A model generated the notes under the pieces. That model saw only the letters and a list, made by a program, of their open reading frames with translations, did not search any database and was not told the origin of the DNA. Positions 53,129 through 61,423 of a stretch of 64,000 bases of DNA are shown here, in pieces. The first letter of the stretch is position 1. Each line of letters opens with the position of its first letter. A program made the translations under genes and the position numbers. The stretch lies in the NCBI GenBank assembly GCA_963753725.1, contig CAVWDI010000009.1, positions 62,001-126,000 of the forward strand. Direction: 5' to 3'. This stretch comes from CAVWDI01 sp963753725 (GTDB taxonomy: Bacteria; Chloroflexota; Anaerolineae; Anaerolineales; UBA4823).

Positions 53129-55522
53129 ATGTCATTGGATCAAGGAGACACCAGACGCAAGCAAATTCTGCTCGCCAACCTGATAATACTGACGATTATT
53201 ATCTTCGGATTGATATTTATCATCGCTGCATATCCAACGTTTATCGCTCCCGAACCTACCAGCACATTCACCATTACAAACACCCTTGTTCCGACTTTAA
53301 CCCCGTCCCAAACATCGACGGCCTCATTAACGCCGACTATTACCAATACGCCGCGTCCATCATTTACGCCAACCATAACGCAAACCCCAACCAGGACGCT
53401 GACACCCACCCCTTCGTTAACCCCGTTGGGTCCGCCTACTTTAACCGCAGCATGGCCGTTGAATAACAATCTGGTCTATAAACTGCCCGATTGGACTCCC
53501 AATAAAGCGCAGGAGTTAATCGCTCTGCTGGATAATTATCCCAACACATTGGATATAGGGGAACGCGGCGAGGATAACGCCCATTATTTTGCGGCATTTG
53601 AATATGCAGCCATCGCCCAGGAAGAAGGGCTTATGCGCTTTCCCAATTCGATCCAGGCGAATAACTGGCGCTGGGATCTGGCTTATAATCTCGCCCGCAC
53701 AGGGAATGTAAAGGCAGGCCAAGAATATGCGGATTTCATCGTAAGCGCGTTAAACCGTGCTGAAACCGACCTCCCGAACATAAAAAAATGGTTTGCGCAG
53801 TGGGAACCGCGCATGGATTTGTATATTGTTGAAATGGAACCCATATCCGGATATCTTGGCAGCTATCTGGTTGAAGTGCGTGGAAGCGGGAGTACATTTA
53901 TCTGGCTGCTGGAATCATCCACTGGTTTCTCGGCCTCAACCCTGGAAACAAATTATGACTTTGTAAACCAGATAACAAGCGGTTGGATCACCGGTGAATT
54001 TACGGACGATCCAACCGATGGTGAAGAAGCAGCCTTTTACTTCTCTAACACGCCCAAAGATTTCCAGGTGCAGCCGCCTGCTGTTTTTAACTTAGGAGGT
54101 AGGCTGAAAACGAGACTGCCGTTTATCCCCAATGAAAACATCTTTAATATGGGCATGGAAATCGACAATTACTGGGCGGTTGGCAGCCGGGATGGCGTTC
54201 AAAATTCATTGGTCTTCGAAAGTACGGTTTACCCATTGTGCCCGGTCACGGTTCGGCTAGAGTACATTTGGGATGGGGACGTTTTCGCATTTGTAAATCA
54301 AGAATATGCAGTAGACCCGCAGCTTGAAATATTGAATGTATGTGAATTCATCCTTGAGCATGCCGAAAAATTCTGGGGTCCAGATGCGAGTGCCCAAATC
54401 ATCGAGGAACTGCTTCCCGTTTGGCCGCCTGAAAAAGACATTGATGGAAAGGCATATCCCCTGGATGCTGCGGATGAACTGCGTTTTAAGCTAGGTATTA
54501 ATTATGCCCTGCTCAGGGACTCAAAAGAAGCCAAAGAAGTCCTGGCTGGAATTGTATCCAATCCCAGTGTGCCCAACAGCGGCTGGATAACCCCTGCGCA
54601 GGAATTTCTCGATATTTACAAGCTGCCCGACGATATCTATAAAGCTTGTGTCAACACAAAAGAATGCGATGCTGATTACTCGTTGATTGATCTGGTTGAG
54701 CAGCTGCCTGCTGAGGAATTCCCCAATATTTTCCAGCATTTGTTGGATTGGGGGATTGAAATAAACAGTTCAGGATTTTTTGATTTCGAAAAGGATGCGC
54801 AGCCAGAGCGTTGGTTTACGGTCAGACACCGGCCGCTTGAAAAATTGGAATTCTGGATCATAGGCGCGTTTCCCGAGGGTGGGAAAGTAATCCGGGTTGG
54901 CACAGTCGATGCCAATCCTCCAGAAGTGGACTATCTTGACGAAGCGTTTACGGCGGAAGAATTTATCAGCGATAGACCTGTTGTATTTGTGGACAACACC
55001 ATTGCTTTTACGATGCTGCGGGTGCCCGGCTCTCATGAGCCGTTTATTGAATTTGTCCCATTACGGGTGGAATATCCCAGTCACTTTGAAATTGGCCTGG
55101 ATAAAGCGGAGGCTAAGCTGTTCGGCGGCGTTGATTCCGCGGTTGTGTATAAAGATCTGAAAGACATGCAGATTTGGCCGGGATTGCTTTGTGAGACAAC
55201 CTGGAGCTGCGACCGGTATTACTATATGCTGGGTTTAGCGAGTGAATTGTCCGGGAAAGACCAGGAGGCGGTCGACGCTTATCTGATGTTGTGGCGGGAT
55301 TATTCAAAAAGTCCTTTTACGACCATGGCCAGGTTAAAATTGTCCGGACCCGGTGTCCAACCCACCTTGAATGTAACTCAGACGCCAACCGCGACCGCGA
55401 CATTTTACACTGCTGCTCCAGGAACGGCGACGGCCACACCCAGTTTAACACCCACCATAACCGGGACGATTTTGGCGACTTCCACTCCTCCCCCCACAAG
55501 TACCTCCGGACCTTATCCATAG
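53129..55522 (+). CDS. Large membrane-anchored extracytoplasmic protein, Thr/Pro-rich at both ends
   Basis: The function is not recognised. Residues 13-34 form a single membrane helix (LLANLIILTIIIFGLIFIIAAY), followed by a 70-residue linker of the style TPTITQTPTRTLTPTPSLTP. A folded region of about 620 residues follows (WDLAYNLARTGNVKAGQEYADFIV, VTVRLEYIWDGDVFAFVNQ, EGLMRFPNSIQANNWRWDLAY, TWSCDRYYYMLGLASELSGKDQEAVDAYLMLWRDYSKSPF), with TPR-like segments at each end. The C-terminus is again Thr/Pro-rich and ends with TPPPTSTSGPYP. The protein is probably anchored in the membrane and reaches outward. Confidence 0.75.
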   Translation: MSLDQGDTRRKQILLANLIILTIIIFGLIFIIAAYPTFIAPEPTSTFTITNTLVPTLTPSQTSTASLTPTITNTPRPSFTPTITQTPTRTLTPTPSLTPLGPPTLTAAWPLNNNLVYKLPDWTPNKAQELIALLDNYPNTLDIGERGEDNAHYFAAFEYAAIAQEEGLMRFPNSIQANNWRWDLAYNLARTGNVKAGQEYADFIVSALNRAETDLPNIKKWFAQWEPRMDLYIVEMEPISGYLGSYLVEVRGSGSTFIWLLESSTGFSASTLETNYDFVNQITSGWITGEFTDDPTDGEEAAFYFSNTPKDFQVQPPAVFNLGGRLKTRLPFIPNENIFNMGMEIDNYWAVGSRDGVQNSLVFESTVYPLCPVTVRLEYIWDGDVFAFVNQEYAVDPQLEILNVCEFILEHAEKFWGPDASAQIIEELLPVWPPEKDIDGKAYPLDAADELRFKLGINYALLRDSKEAKEVLAGIVSNPSVPNSGWITPAQEFLDIYKLPDDIYKACVNTKECDADYSLIDLVEQLPAEEFPNIFQHLLDWGIEINSSGFFDFEKDAQPERWFTVRHRPLEKLEFWIIGAFPEGGKVIRVGTVDANPPEVDYLDEAFTAEEFISDRPVVFVDNTIAFTMLRVPGSHEPFIEFVPLRVEYPSHFEIGLDKAEAKLFGGVDSAVVYKDLKDMQIWPGLLCETTWSCDRYYYMLGLASELSGKDQEAVDAYLMLWRDYSKSPFTTMARLKLSGPGVQPTLNVTQTPTATATFYTAAPGTATATPSLTPTITGTILATSTPPPTSTSGPYP

Positions 55523-55575
55523 AATTGGATTTTTATTAGAATTGCTTTTTGAAAAATAAGAGAACTGGAATTGAA

Positions 55576-56418
55576 ATGGTTTTTAAAAAATCAGACTGGC
55601 GTTTGATCCGCATGCCTCCCGCAAGGGGCGCCTGGAATATGGCTGTGGACGAGATGATCCTGCAGTTTATTGTTCAGGGTAGCTCTCTACCAACCCTGCG
55701 TTTATACGACTGGGAGCCAGCCTGTCTTTCCCTGGGATATGCGCAGCCGGTGTCAGATGTCTTGTTGGAAAAACTTGAGTTGGATGGTTATGATCTTGTG
55801 CGCCGGGCTACAGGCGGGCGAGCCATCCTGCACATTGATGAGTTAACCTATTCTGTTATTGGACCGCAGGACGAACCCAGATTAAAGGGCGGTGTACTGG
55901 AAAGTTACCGGATTTTATCTACGGCGCTGTTACAGGCGCTGCATCTGCTCGTAATCCCAGCTCACTCAGATGAGAAGTCGAAATCTGGTCAAGAAGGCGG
56001 CCGGAAGAATGAAAATCCGGTGTGTTTTGAAGTGCCTTCGAATTATGAGATTACTGTCGACGGTAAAAAACTGATAGGAAGCGCGCAAGCGCGCCGCAAG
56101 GGCGGTGTACTCCAGCACGGCACTTTTCCATTGTACGGAGATATCACTCGGATTGTAAATTACCTGAATTTTCCGGATGAAGCATCCCGGAGCGCAGCAG
56201 CAGACCGTCTCAACCAGCGTGCGCTGACTGCCCAGGATGCCATAGGTGAAGCGCCTACGTGGGAAATAGCCGCGGATGCATTTGAAAGCGCGTTCAAAGA
56301 TCGATTAAATTTGGTTTTACATCAGGAAGTGTTGAGTCCCCAGGAGGAACATCGAGTCGAGGAATTGATGGAGGAGAAATACGCCAATCCGGAATGGACC
56401 GGCAGGATATCAGTCTGA
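55576..56418 (+). CDS. Lipoyl/octanoyl-transferase family protein (LipM/LplA type)
   Basis: The enzyme moves octanoyl or lipoyl groups to lipoate-dependent proteins. Family blocks are ARGAWNMAVDEMIL, RLYDWEPACLSLGYAQ, RRATGGRAILHIDELTYSVI, and CFEVPSNYEITVDGKKLIGSAQ, with the cysteine of LipM-type octanoyltransferases. The start at ATG 55576 gives a standard N-terminus (MVFKKSDWRLIRMPPARGA); a TTG at 55549 is in frame. It overlaps the convergent DUF4230 gene by 9 bases. A ligase (LplA) role is the main alternative. Confidence 0.85.
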   Translation: MVFKKSDWRLIRMPPARGAWNMAVDEMILQFIVQGSSLPTLRLYDWEPACLSLGYAQPVSDVLLEKLELDGYDLVRRATGGRAILHIDELTYSVIGPQDEPRLKGGVLESYRILSTALLQALHLLVIPAHSDEKSKSGQEGGRKNENPVCFEVPSNYEITVDGKKLIGSAQARRKGGVLQHGTFPLYGDITRIVNYLNFPDEASRSAAADRLNQRALTAQDAIGEAPTWEIAADAFESAFKDRLNLVLHQEVLSPQEEHRVEELMEEKYANPEWTGRISV

Positions 56419-57093
56419 TCCGGAACTTCTTTCTGATGTTTCGAAGATCACTTCAGGATAACCCAATTGTCGGAATAGACTGTACAAATAGTTTTCAGCA
56501 TTTTTCTCTGCCAGTTCCAGAATCCCATCCGTTTTGGCGGCTTTTTCGATCTCTTTTTCAGCGACTTTACGAGCCTCCGATTCGAGATAGATATCGCCTT
56601 TTGTGAGAATCCCTTTATCGCGGTCGTAAACATATGAGTTTTCGTTATCCAGGGCTGCGATAAATATTTCTGCTTCAGGCAGTCGGACATACAAAACGTC
56701 ATTCTTTATCCGTATATCTTCGGGTCCAAGTTGTTCCAGATCGATCCCAGCGATCACTTTACCATGTGCCACGAATAACAAGCGGTCTCCGAATAGAAAA
56801 CCGAATGGTTCTTGTTTCGTCTCCGCGCTGATCACTTTCTCGACCGAATATTGAACGGTCTCCAGCCTAGCTAGAGTCCGTATTTCACGCAAAATTGTGA
56901 CAGGGTCCGGCAGTATTGTTGGTGTAGGATTGATAACCTGGGCAACCCTGGTACCCAAATCTCCGGTCATCGATTGTACGGGAGAAACAGTGTTGTTTAC
57001 AGTTTCGCGTACGATCCAGACCATCGAAAATCCGATTGCCGCAATGATTAATAAAATGCCAACGACTAAGATCCAACCTCTTGTATTATCCAT
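56410..57093 (-). CDS. DUF4230-type membrane-anchored protein
   Basis: The 227-residue protein has one N-terminal membrane helix (GWILVVGILLIIAAIGFSMVWIV) and an outside domain with the DUF4230 pattern: TILREIRTLARLETVQYSVEKVISAE, LLFVAHGKVIAGIDLEQLGPEDI and VYDRDKGILTKGDIYLESEARKVAEKEIEKAA. Function of the family is unknown. The frame is open to 57345, but the start at 57093 has a TATAAT 7 bases upstream and a normal N-terminus. It converges with the LipM-type gene. Confidence 0.82.
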   Translation of the reverse strand: MDNTRGWILVVGILLIIAAIGFSMVWIVRETVNNTVSPVQSMTGDLGTRVAQVINPTPTILPDPVTILREIRTLARLETVQYSVEKVISAETKQEPFGFLFGDRLLFVAHGKVIAGIDLEQLGPEDIRIKNDVLYVRLPEAEIFIAALDNENSYVYDRDKGILTKGDIYLESEARKVAEKEIEKAAKTDGILELAEKNAENYLYSLFRQLGYPEVIFETSERSSGSD

Positions 57094-57100
57094 GGCTTTG

Positions 57101-57106
57101 ATTATA
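57101..57106 (-). promoter_or_regulatory. -10 element of the DUF4230 gene, leaderless
   Basis: TATAAT on the minus strand (57106-57101) ends 7 bases before the ATG at 57093. No clear -35 or Shine-Dalgarno sequence is seen. Confidence 0.5.
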
Positions 57107-57163
57107 CTATTTTCATAACCGGCTGGACGATCTTTTATAAAAATTTTACATACCACAATTATT

Positions 57164-57448
57164 ATGTCCCTGGGACTGCTGACCCTGCATTTATATATCC
57201 CCGGCTGCCAATCGCTCAAGGAAAAACGCAGCCGGCTGCGGCCGATTATTGCGCGCCTGCATCGTGAGTTCAATGTATCCGTAGCGGAGATTGATCGCCT
57301 CGATATGTGGAACGAGACGGTTATCGCCTGCACGCTGGTCAGCAACGATAATGGGCATACCCAGCGCTCGCTGCAAAAGATAGCAAATTGGCTGGAAAAG
57401 CACTGCCGTGATGTCGATCTTATCGGAGAGCAGCTAGAAATTCTTTGA
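57164..57448 (+). CDS. DUF503 family protein (YlxP-like)
   Basis: This 94-residue protein has the DUF503 pattern: GLLTLHLYIPGCQSLKEKRSRLRPIIARLHREFNVSVAEID and NETVIACTLVSND. The family is found beside infB and rbfA in many bacteria and is thought to be linked to ribosome or RNA work, but its role is not known. Here it stands alone, divergent from the DUF4230 gene. Confidence 0.9.
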   Translation: MSLGLLTLHLYIPGCQSLKEKRSRLRPIIARLHREFNVSVAEIDRLDMWNETVIACTLVSNDNGHTQRSLQKIANWLEKHCRDVDLIGEQLEIL

Positions 57449-57592
57449 GAGGTTTTAGATCTGTTTAGTAAGTGAGTTCACATTGTTTAAATGCATCCAG
57501 CATCATCACAATAAATATTTATCAATTAAATCTGTGTCGTTCAAACATACTGCACAGGTAATAAATCCATCATTAAAATCAGGAGTGTCGAA

Positions 57593-58384
57593 ATGGATCT
57601 TCAGTTAAAGGATAAAAAAGCATTTATTGCAGGTTCAAGCAGAGGATTAGGATATGCGGCCGCGCGCGGTCTTGGTCTGGAAGGAGCGCGCTTAACGCTT
57701 AACAGCCGCAATCCAGAGGGTCTTTCACTGGCAGCCGAATCTCTGGCCAAAGAATGCGAGGTTGATGTTTACACTGCTGTTGGAGATGTATCTGAGCCAG
57801 CCGCGGCCGAAAAAGTTGTCTCCCAGGCTGCCGAAATGTTAGGCGGATTGGATCTGTTGATCACAAATTCAGGTGGCCCACCTTCAGGAAAATTTGAGAC
57901 TATGGATGATGCTCAGTGGCAAATGGGCGTTGAACTGGTGTTGATGAGTCACGTGCGCCTGATCCGGGCCGCGCTGCCGTACTTACGAAATTCGAATGCT
58001 GCCAGTGTTTTAACCATTACATCTTATTCAGTCAGACAACCTATACCTAACCTGGTGCTCTCCAACAGCATACGAGCGGCAACTGTCGGGTTAACAAAAT
58101 CGCTGGCTTTAGAATTAGGGGGTGATGGGATACGGTTTAATTCAATCCTTCCAGGTTGGACGCAAACGGAACGTGTGCATGAATTAATGGCTGCCAGAGC
58201 TGAAATAAACAACTCGGATATCGAGGATGAATTTAAGAAACAGGCTCTGGAGAGTCCACTTGGACGTATGGCAACCACCGAGGAGTTCGCCAAGCCAGCC
58301 GTGTTTCTGCTCTCTCCGGCGGCATCATATCTTACGGGTGTGATGCTGACCGTGGATGGCGGAATGTATAAGGGGACTTTTTAA
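57593..58384 (+). CDS. Short-chain dehydrogenase/reductase lacking the usual catalytic Tyr and Lys
   Basis: This 263-residue Rossmann-fold protein has the cofactor motif AGSSRGLGYAAARGLGLEG, the NSGGPP loop, and a C-terminal LTVDGGMYKG. It resembles 3-oxoacyl-ACP reductases. The classical catalytic set Ser-(13)-Tyr-(3)-Lys is altered: from the Ser of TITSYSVRQPIPNLV, the position expected to be Tyr is Ser and the one expected to be Lys is Arg (LSNSIRAATVG). This matches a known subgroup of SDRs with atypical centres. AGGAG precedes the ATG. The next gene, an NTPase, follows 3 bases later. Confidence 0.85.
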   Translation: MDLQLKDKKAFIAGSSRGLGYAAARGLGLEGARLTLNSRNPEGLSLAAESLAKECEVDVYTAVGDVSEPAAAEKVVSQAAEMLGGLDLLITNSGGPPSGKFETMDDAQWQMGVELVLMSHVRLIRAALPYLRNSNAASVLTITSYSVRQPIPNLVLSNSIRAATVGLTKSLALELGGDGIRFNSILPGWTQTERVHELMAARAEINNSDIEDEFKKQALESPLGRMATTEEFAKPAVFLLSPAASYLTGVMLTVDGGMYKGTF

Positions 58385-58387
58385 TAG

Positions 58388-58930
58388 ATGAAGAAAATAG
58401 TTATCGCTTCAAAAAATCCAGTGAAAATCCGGGCGGTACAAAATGGGTTCGGCAGGATGTTTCCGGGTCTGGACTTCTCTATTTCATCCGTTGATGTGCC
58501 GTCGGGAGTAGTAGACCAGCCCTTAACGAATGAAGAGACGCTGCAGGGCGCGCTGAATAGAGCAGAGAATGCCAGGTTGGCGGTATCTGAGGCTGATTAC
58601 TGGGTGGGAATTGAGGGAGGCATTGAGCAGATGGATGGTGAAATGTCTGCCTTCGCCTGGATTGTGGTGTTGTCGCAAACCATGATGGGCAAAGGGCGTA
58701 CAGGTACATTCTTTTTGCCGCCAGCAGTGGTTGATCTAATCCAGGCCGGGAAAGAGTTAGGTGAAGCGGACGATATTGTATTTAATAGGCGCAATTCGAA
58801 ACAGGAATCAGGCGCGATCGGGATTTTAACGGGTGAGGTGATCGACCGTGCAGGTCTCTACGAGCACGGGGTGTTGATGTCCCTAGTGTCGTTTAAAAAC
58901 CCGGATTTATATGGGGATGAATCCAGATAA
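58388..58930 (+). CDS. Non-canonical purine NTP phosphatase (YjjX/DUF84)
   Basis: The enzyme hydrolyses inosine and xanthosine triphosphates to keep them out of nucleic acids. The family pattern is KKIVIASKNPVKIRAVQNGF, VPSGVVDQPLTNEETLQGALNRAENA, YWVGIEGGIEQMDGEMSAFAWI and NSKQESGAIGILTGEVIDRAGLY. Length is 180 residues. It is 3 bases downstream of the SDR gene and probably co-transcribed. Confidence 0.9.
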   Translation: MKKIVIASKNPVKIRAVQNGFGRMFPGLDFSISSVDVPSGVVDQPLTNEETLQGALNRAENARLAVSEADYWVGIEGGIEQMDGEMSAFAWIVVLSQTMMGKGRTGTFFLPPAVVDLIQAGKELGEADDIVFNRRNSKQESGAIGILTGEVIDRAGLYEHGVLMSLVSFKNPDLYGDESR

Positions 58931-58945
58931 GACAAAAGGATTAAA

Positions 58946-59317
58946 TTAACTGGAAAGTTCTTTAGCTTGAGCAATCCAGGAGGTCGGATTCCCAAGGCGC
59001 GCACCTGATTCCTGCATGATCTGGTTTAGCGTTGCTTCATCAACATCCGCAAGCTGAGCATAAGAGGTGATCCCAGCTTCTACTAATACTCCCGAAATTT
59101 TTGGACCAATACCGGAGATCTCTGTCAGATCATCAGGTTCAACGGATTCCATTGGGGAATCTTGATCCTCTTCAGGGGAGACGGGCGGGGGTGGTTCATC
59201 TTCGTGATCGATAATCACAGCGGGAGTTTTTTCTTCCGCTTTTTGCCGGTTCAGGACCGCTGCAATGATGAGCACCAACATCGCTAAAGCTAATTTGAGT
59301 AATAATCTTCTCATCAC
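58946..59317 (-). CDS. Membrane-anchored helix-hairpin-helix protein
   Basis: This 123-residue protein has one N-terminal hydrophobic helix (LLLKLALAMLVLIIAAVLN), an acidic Pro-rich linker (EPPPPVSPEEDQDSP), and a C-terminal helix-hairpin-helix domain (DDLTEISGIGPKISGVLVEAGITSYAQLADV). That domain type, with the GIGPKI hairpin, binds DNA without sequence preference. AGGAGG precedes the ATG. It may place DNA near the membrane. It is convergent with the NTPase gene. Confidence 0.8.
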   Translation of the reverse strand: MMRRLLLKLALAMLVLIIAAVLNRQKAEEKTPAVIIDHEDEPPPPVSPEEDQDSPMESVEPDDLTEISGIGPKISGVLVEAGITSYAQLADVDEATLNQIMQESGARLGNPTSWIAQAKELSS

Positions 59318-59429
59318 AATCTACCTCCTTTTGATTTTGTATATCTATCAGTATTTTCTCAGGTAATTTTTCCTAAATATTAAATGGGTACCAATTTTCC
59401 AAAATTCCCATATATTTACCAAACATTTG

Positions 59430-59684
59430 CTACTGCTCTCCGATCTGAGATAATAAATCTGATTTGACACCCTGCGGTAGTTCTTTCCAATTTAAATCCA
59501 TATAGGCGCCCAGCAGCGCGTAAAACAGGTTTAATGATACTCGATCCGGATAGGCTCCCTTTACCAGCCTGTAGGTTTCTACAACACCGAGGTCGAAAAA
59601 TTCTTCAGCGCTGTCGATCCCAATTGATTCGAGCCATTGATCGCTTTGCGGTCCGATATTTATCAAAGATGTCAGGGAAGTCAT
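59430..59684 (-). CDS. TfoX C-terminal-domain protein
   Basis: This 84-residue protein corresponds to the TfoX C-terminal domain, a helix-hairpin-helix-like fold: LINIGPQSDQWLESIGIDSAEEFFDLGVVETYRLVKGAYPDRVSLNLFYALLGAYMDLNWKELP is its whole core, read in parts. The N-terminal TfoX domain found in competence regulators is absent. The start at 59684 lies 7 bases after the racemase stop. It is the last gene of a cassette with a racemase and cysteine-synthase-type enzyme. Its function is not known. Confidence 0.8.
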   Translation of the reverse strand: MTSLTSLINIGPQSDQWLESIGIDSAEEFFDLGVVETYRLVKGAYPDRVSLNLFYALLGAYMDLNWKELPQGVKSDLLSQIGEQ

Positions 59685-59691
59685 GGTTCGA

Positions 59692-60384
59692 TCAGGCAAG
59701 CGCCATTCTGACCGCTGCCGTGGCATGAATACTGGATGTCTCGAACAATGGGATCGAAGTATCATGCTCGTTGACCAGTAATCCAATCTCTGTGCAGCCC
59801 AGTACAATTCCTTCTGCGCCCCTTTCCACCAGACGATCCATAATTTCCAGATATTTTCCTTTTGATATTGGATTGATGTCGCCCGTTACCAATTCATCAT
59901 ATATAATGTTGTGGATGATCTCCATCTCACCTTCATTGGGGATGATTGTGGTAATGTCGAACTTTTCTTTCAACCTTACTTTATAGAAGTCTTTTTCCAT
60001 TGTGAAGCGAGTACCCAGTAAGCCAACCGTCCGTATCCCTTTAGATTGGATGATCTCACCCGCGGCATCGGCAATATGAAGCAGAGGAATCTGGATGCTA
60101 TTTTGGACTTCTTCCGCCAATAAATGCATCGTATTGGTGCAGATCAACACGAAGTCCGCGCCAGCGTTTTGCAGCTGTCGAGCACAGGATATCAAAATTT
60201 CGCTTTGTTCAACCCATTTTCCAGCTATTTGCAGTTCTTCGATTTCCGCAAAATCTACCGATAGCATTACACTTTTTGCTGAGTGAGTGCCCCCGAGTTG
60301 TTCAGCTACTGTTTCATTGATGATGCGATAATATTCGATAGATGATTGCCAACTCATACCGCCTATAAGCCCAATTGTCTTCAT
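59692..60384 (-). CDS. Aspartate/glutamate racemase family protein
   Basis: The 230-residue enzyme belongs to the PLP-independent Asp/Glu racemase family, with two catalytic cysteines in ICTNTMHLL and VLGCTEIGLL and the start KTIGLIGGMSWQSSIEYYRIIN. It would interconvert D- and L-aspartate or a related amino acid. It overlaps the cysteine-synthase-type gene by 4 bases (ATGA) and precedes the TfoX-C gene by 7, so the cassette is translationally coupled. Confidence 0.9.
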   Translation of the reverse strand: MKTIGLIGGMSWQSSIEYYRIINETVAEQLGGTHSAKSVMLSVDFAEIEELQIAGKWVEQSEILISCARQLQNAGADFVLICTNTMHLLAEEVQNSIQIPLLHIADAAGEIIQSKGIRTVGLLGTRFTMEKDFYKVRLKEKFDITTIIPNEGEMEIIHNIIYDELVTGDINPISKGKYLEIMDRLVERGAEGIVLGCTEIGLLVNEHDTSIPLFETSSIHATAAVRMALA

Positions 60385-61409
60385 TTCTGATTAACTCCAC
60401 ATGATTTTATTTTCTGCATCAAATTAATAACTGCTCCCATAAATCTGTACTGAGATATTTTTAATCCCGAATTGCACATTAAAACGACCACAACACCCCC
60501 TTTGAGAGCGCTATCCAGCAGCTGAACCGCAGCTGCCACATTCGCCCCTGAAGAAAAACCGGCAAAGATGCCTTCTTCCTTGGCTAACCTGCGGGCATAG
60601 CGAATCGCATCTCCGTCCTCAACCTGGAGATAACCATCGATATGCTTATATTTCAAAAATGGTAATTCAGGCATTGCGTATCCACCGCCCTGGATGCGGT
60701 GGTTTGGATAGGTGAGTGTATCCCCGGATAACACCGCCGCCCCATGTGGTTCAACAACATAACATTTGATGGCAGGATTGAACTCCTTAAATGCCGCCGC
60801 GCATCCTGCAAAAGTCCCTCCGGTGCCTGCAAAATCACAAAAAGCATCAATTTTCCCCAATGATTGGCGTAATATTTCCGGTCCAGTGTACAGGTAATGA
60901 GCGCGGAAATTGCCTTGGAGCTGAAACTGATCTGCTCGGAATGCGTTTTCTTCATCGACGATGCGCTGCGTTCGTTCTTCAACTAGCTCCAGGTCAGCCC
61001 CCGATACCTGGCCCGGATTGGAATCTGGATGCTGGTCTACCAGTACAACTCGTGCCCCCAAAGCAGACATCATACGCGCTCTTTCGATCGAGTTTCCTTT
61101 GGACATAACAGCCGTAAATGGATACCCTTTAACGGCACACACAATCGCCAGTCCCGTCCCCGTATTACCGCTGGTCAATTCAACCACGGTTTGACCTGGT
61201 TGCAGATCACCGGACATCTCCGCATCTTCTATGATTTGCCTGGCAATGCGGTCCTTCTTTGAAAAACCTGGGTTGAGGTAATCCATTTTAGCCAGGATAC
61301 GGCCGTCCATATCTTTTGTAAGTCTGGAAAGTTCCACCAGCGGGGTGTCTCCAATCGCTTCAACCGCTGAGAATTGAACTCCATCCCTACGATTATTTGA
61401 ATCTTTCAT
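60381..61409 (-). CDS. Cysteine synthase / PLP-dependent beta-family enzyme
   Basis: This fold-type II PLP enzyme has the lysine in LNPGFSKKDRIARQII, the substrate-binding loop ELTSGNTGTGLA and the phosphate-binding GTGGTFAG. It resembles cysteine synthase and cystathionine beta-synthase. The start is ATG 61409 (MKDSNNRRDGVQF), with AAGGAAA upstream; the frame continues to 61469 without support. Length is 342 residues. It is coupled to the racemase gene. A beta-elimination or replacement substrate other than O-acetylserine is possible. Confidence 0.88.
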   Translation of the reverse strand: MKDSNNRRDGVQFSAVEAIGDTPLVELSRLTKDMDGRILAKMDYLNPGFSKKDRIARQIIEDAEMSGDLQPGQTVVELTSGNTGTGLAIVCAVKGYPFTAVMSKGNSIERARMMSALGARVVLVDQHPDSNPGQVSGADLELVEERTQRIVDEENAFRADQFQLQGNFRAHYLYTGPEILRQSLGKIDAFCDFAGTGGTFAGCAAAFKEFNPAIKCYVVEPHGAAVLSGDTLTYPNHRIQGGGYAMPELPFLKYKHIDGYLQVEDGDAIRYARRLAKEEGIFAGFSSGANVAAAVQLLDSALKGGVVVVLMCNSGLKISQYRFMGAVINLMQKIKSCGVNQK

Positions 61410-61423
61410 ATAACTATTTCCTT

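Noticed and set aside
57094..57345. Upstream extension of the DUF4230 protein
   Set aside because: It overlaps the divergent DUF503 gene and puts 84 unrelated residues before the membrane helix.
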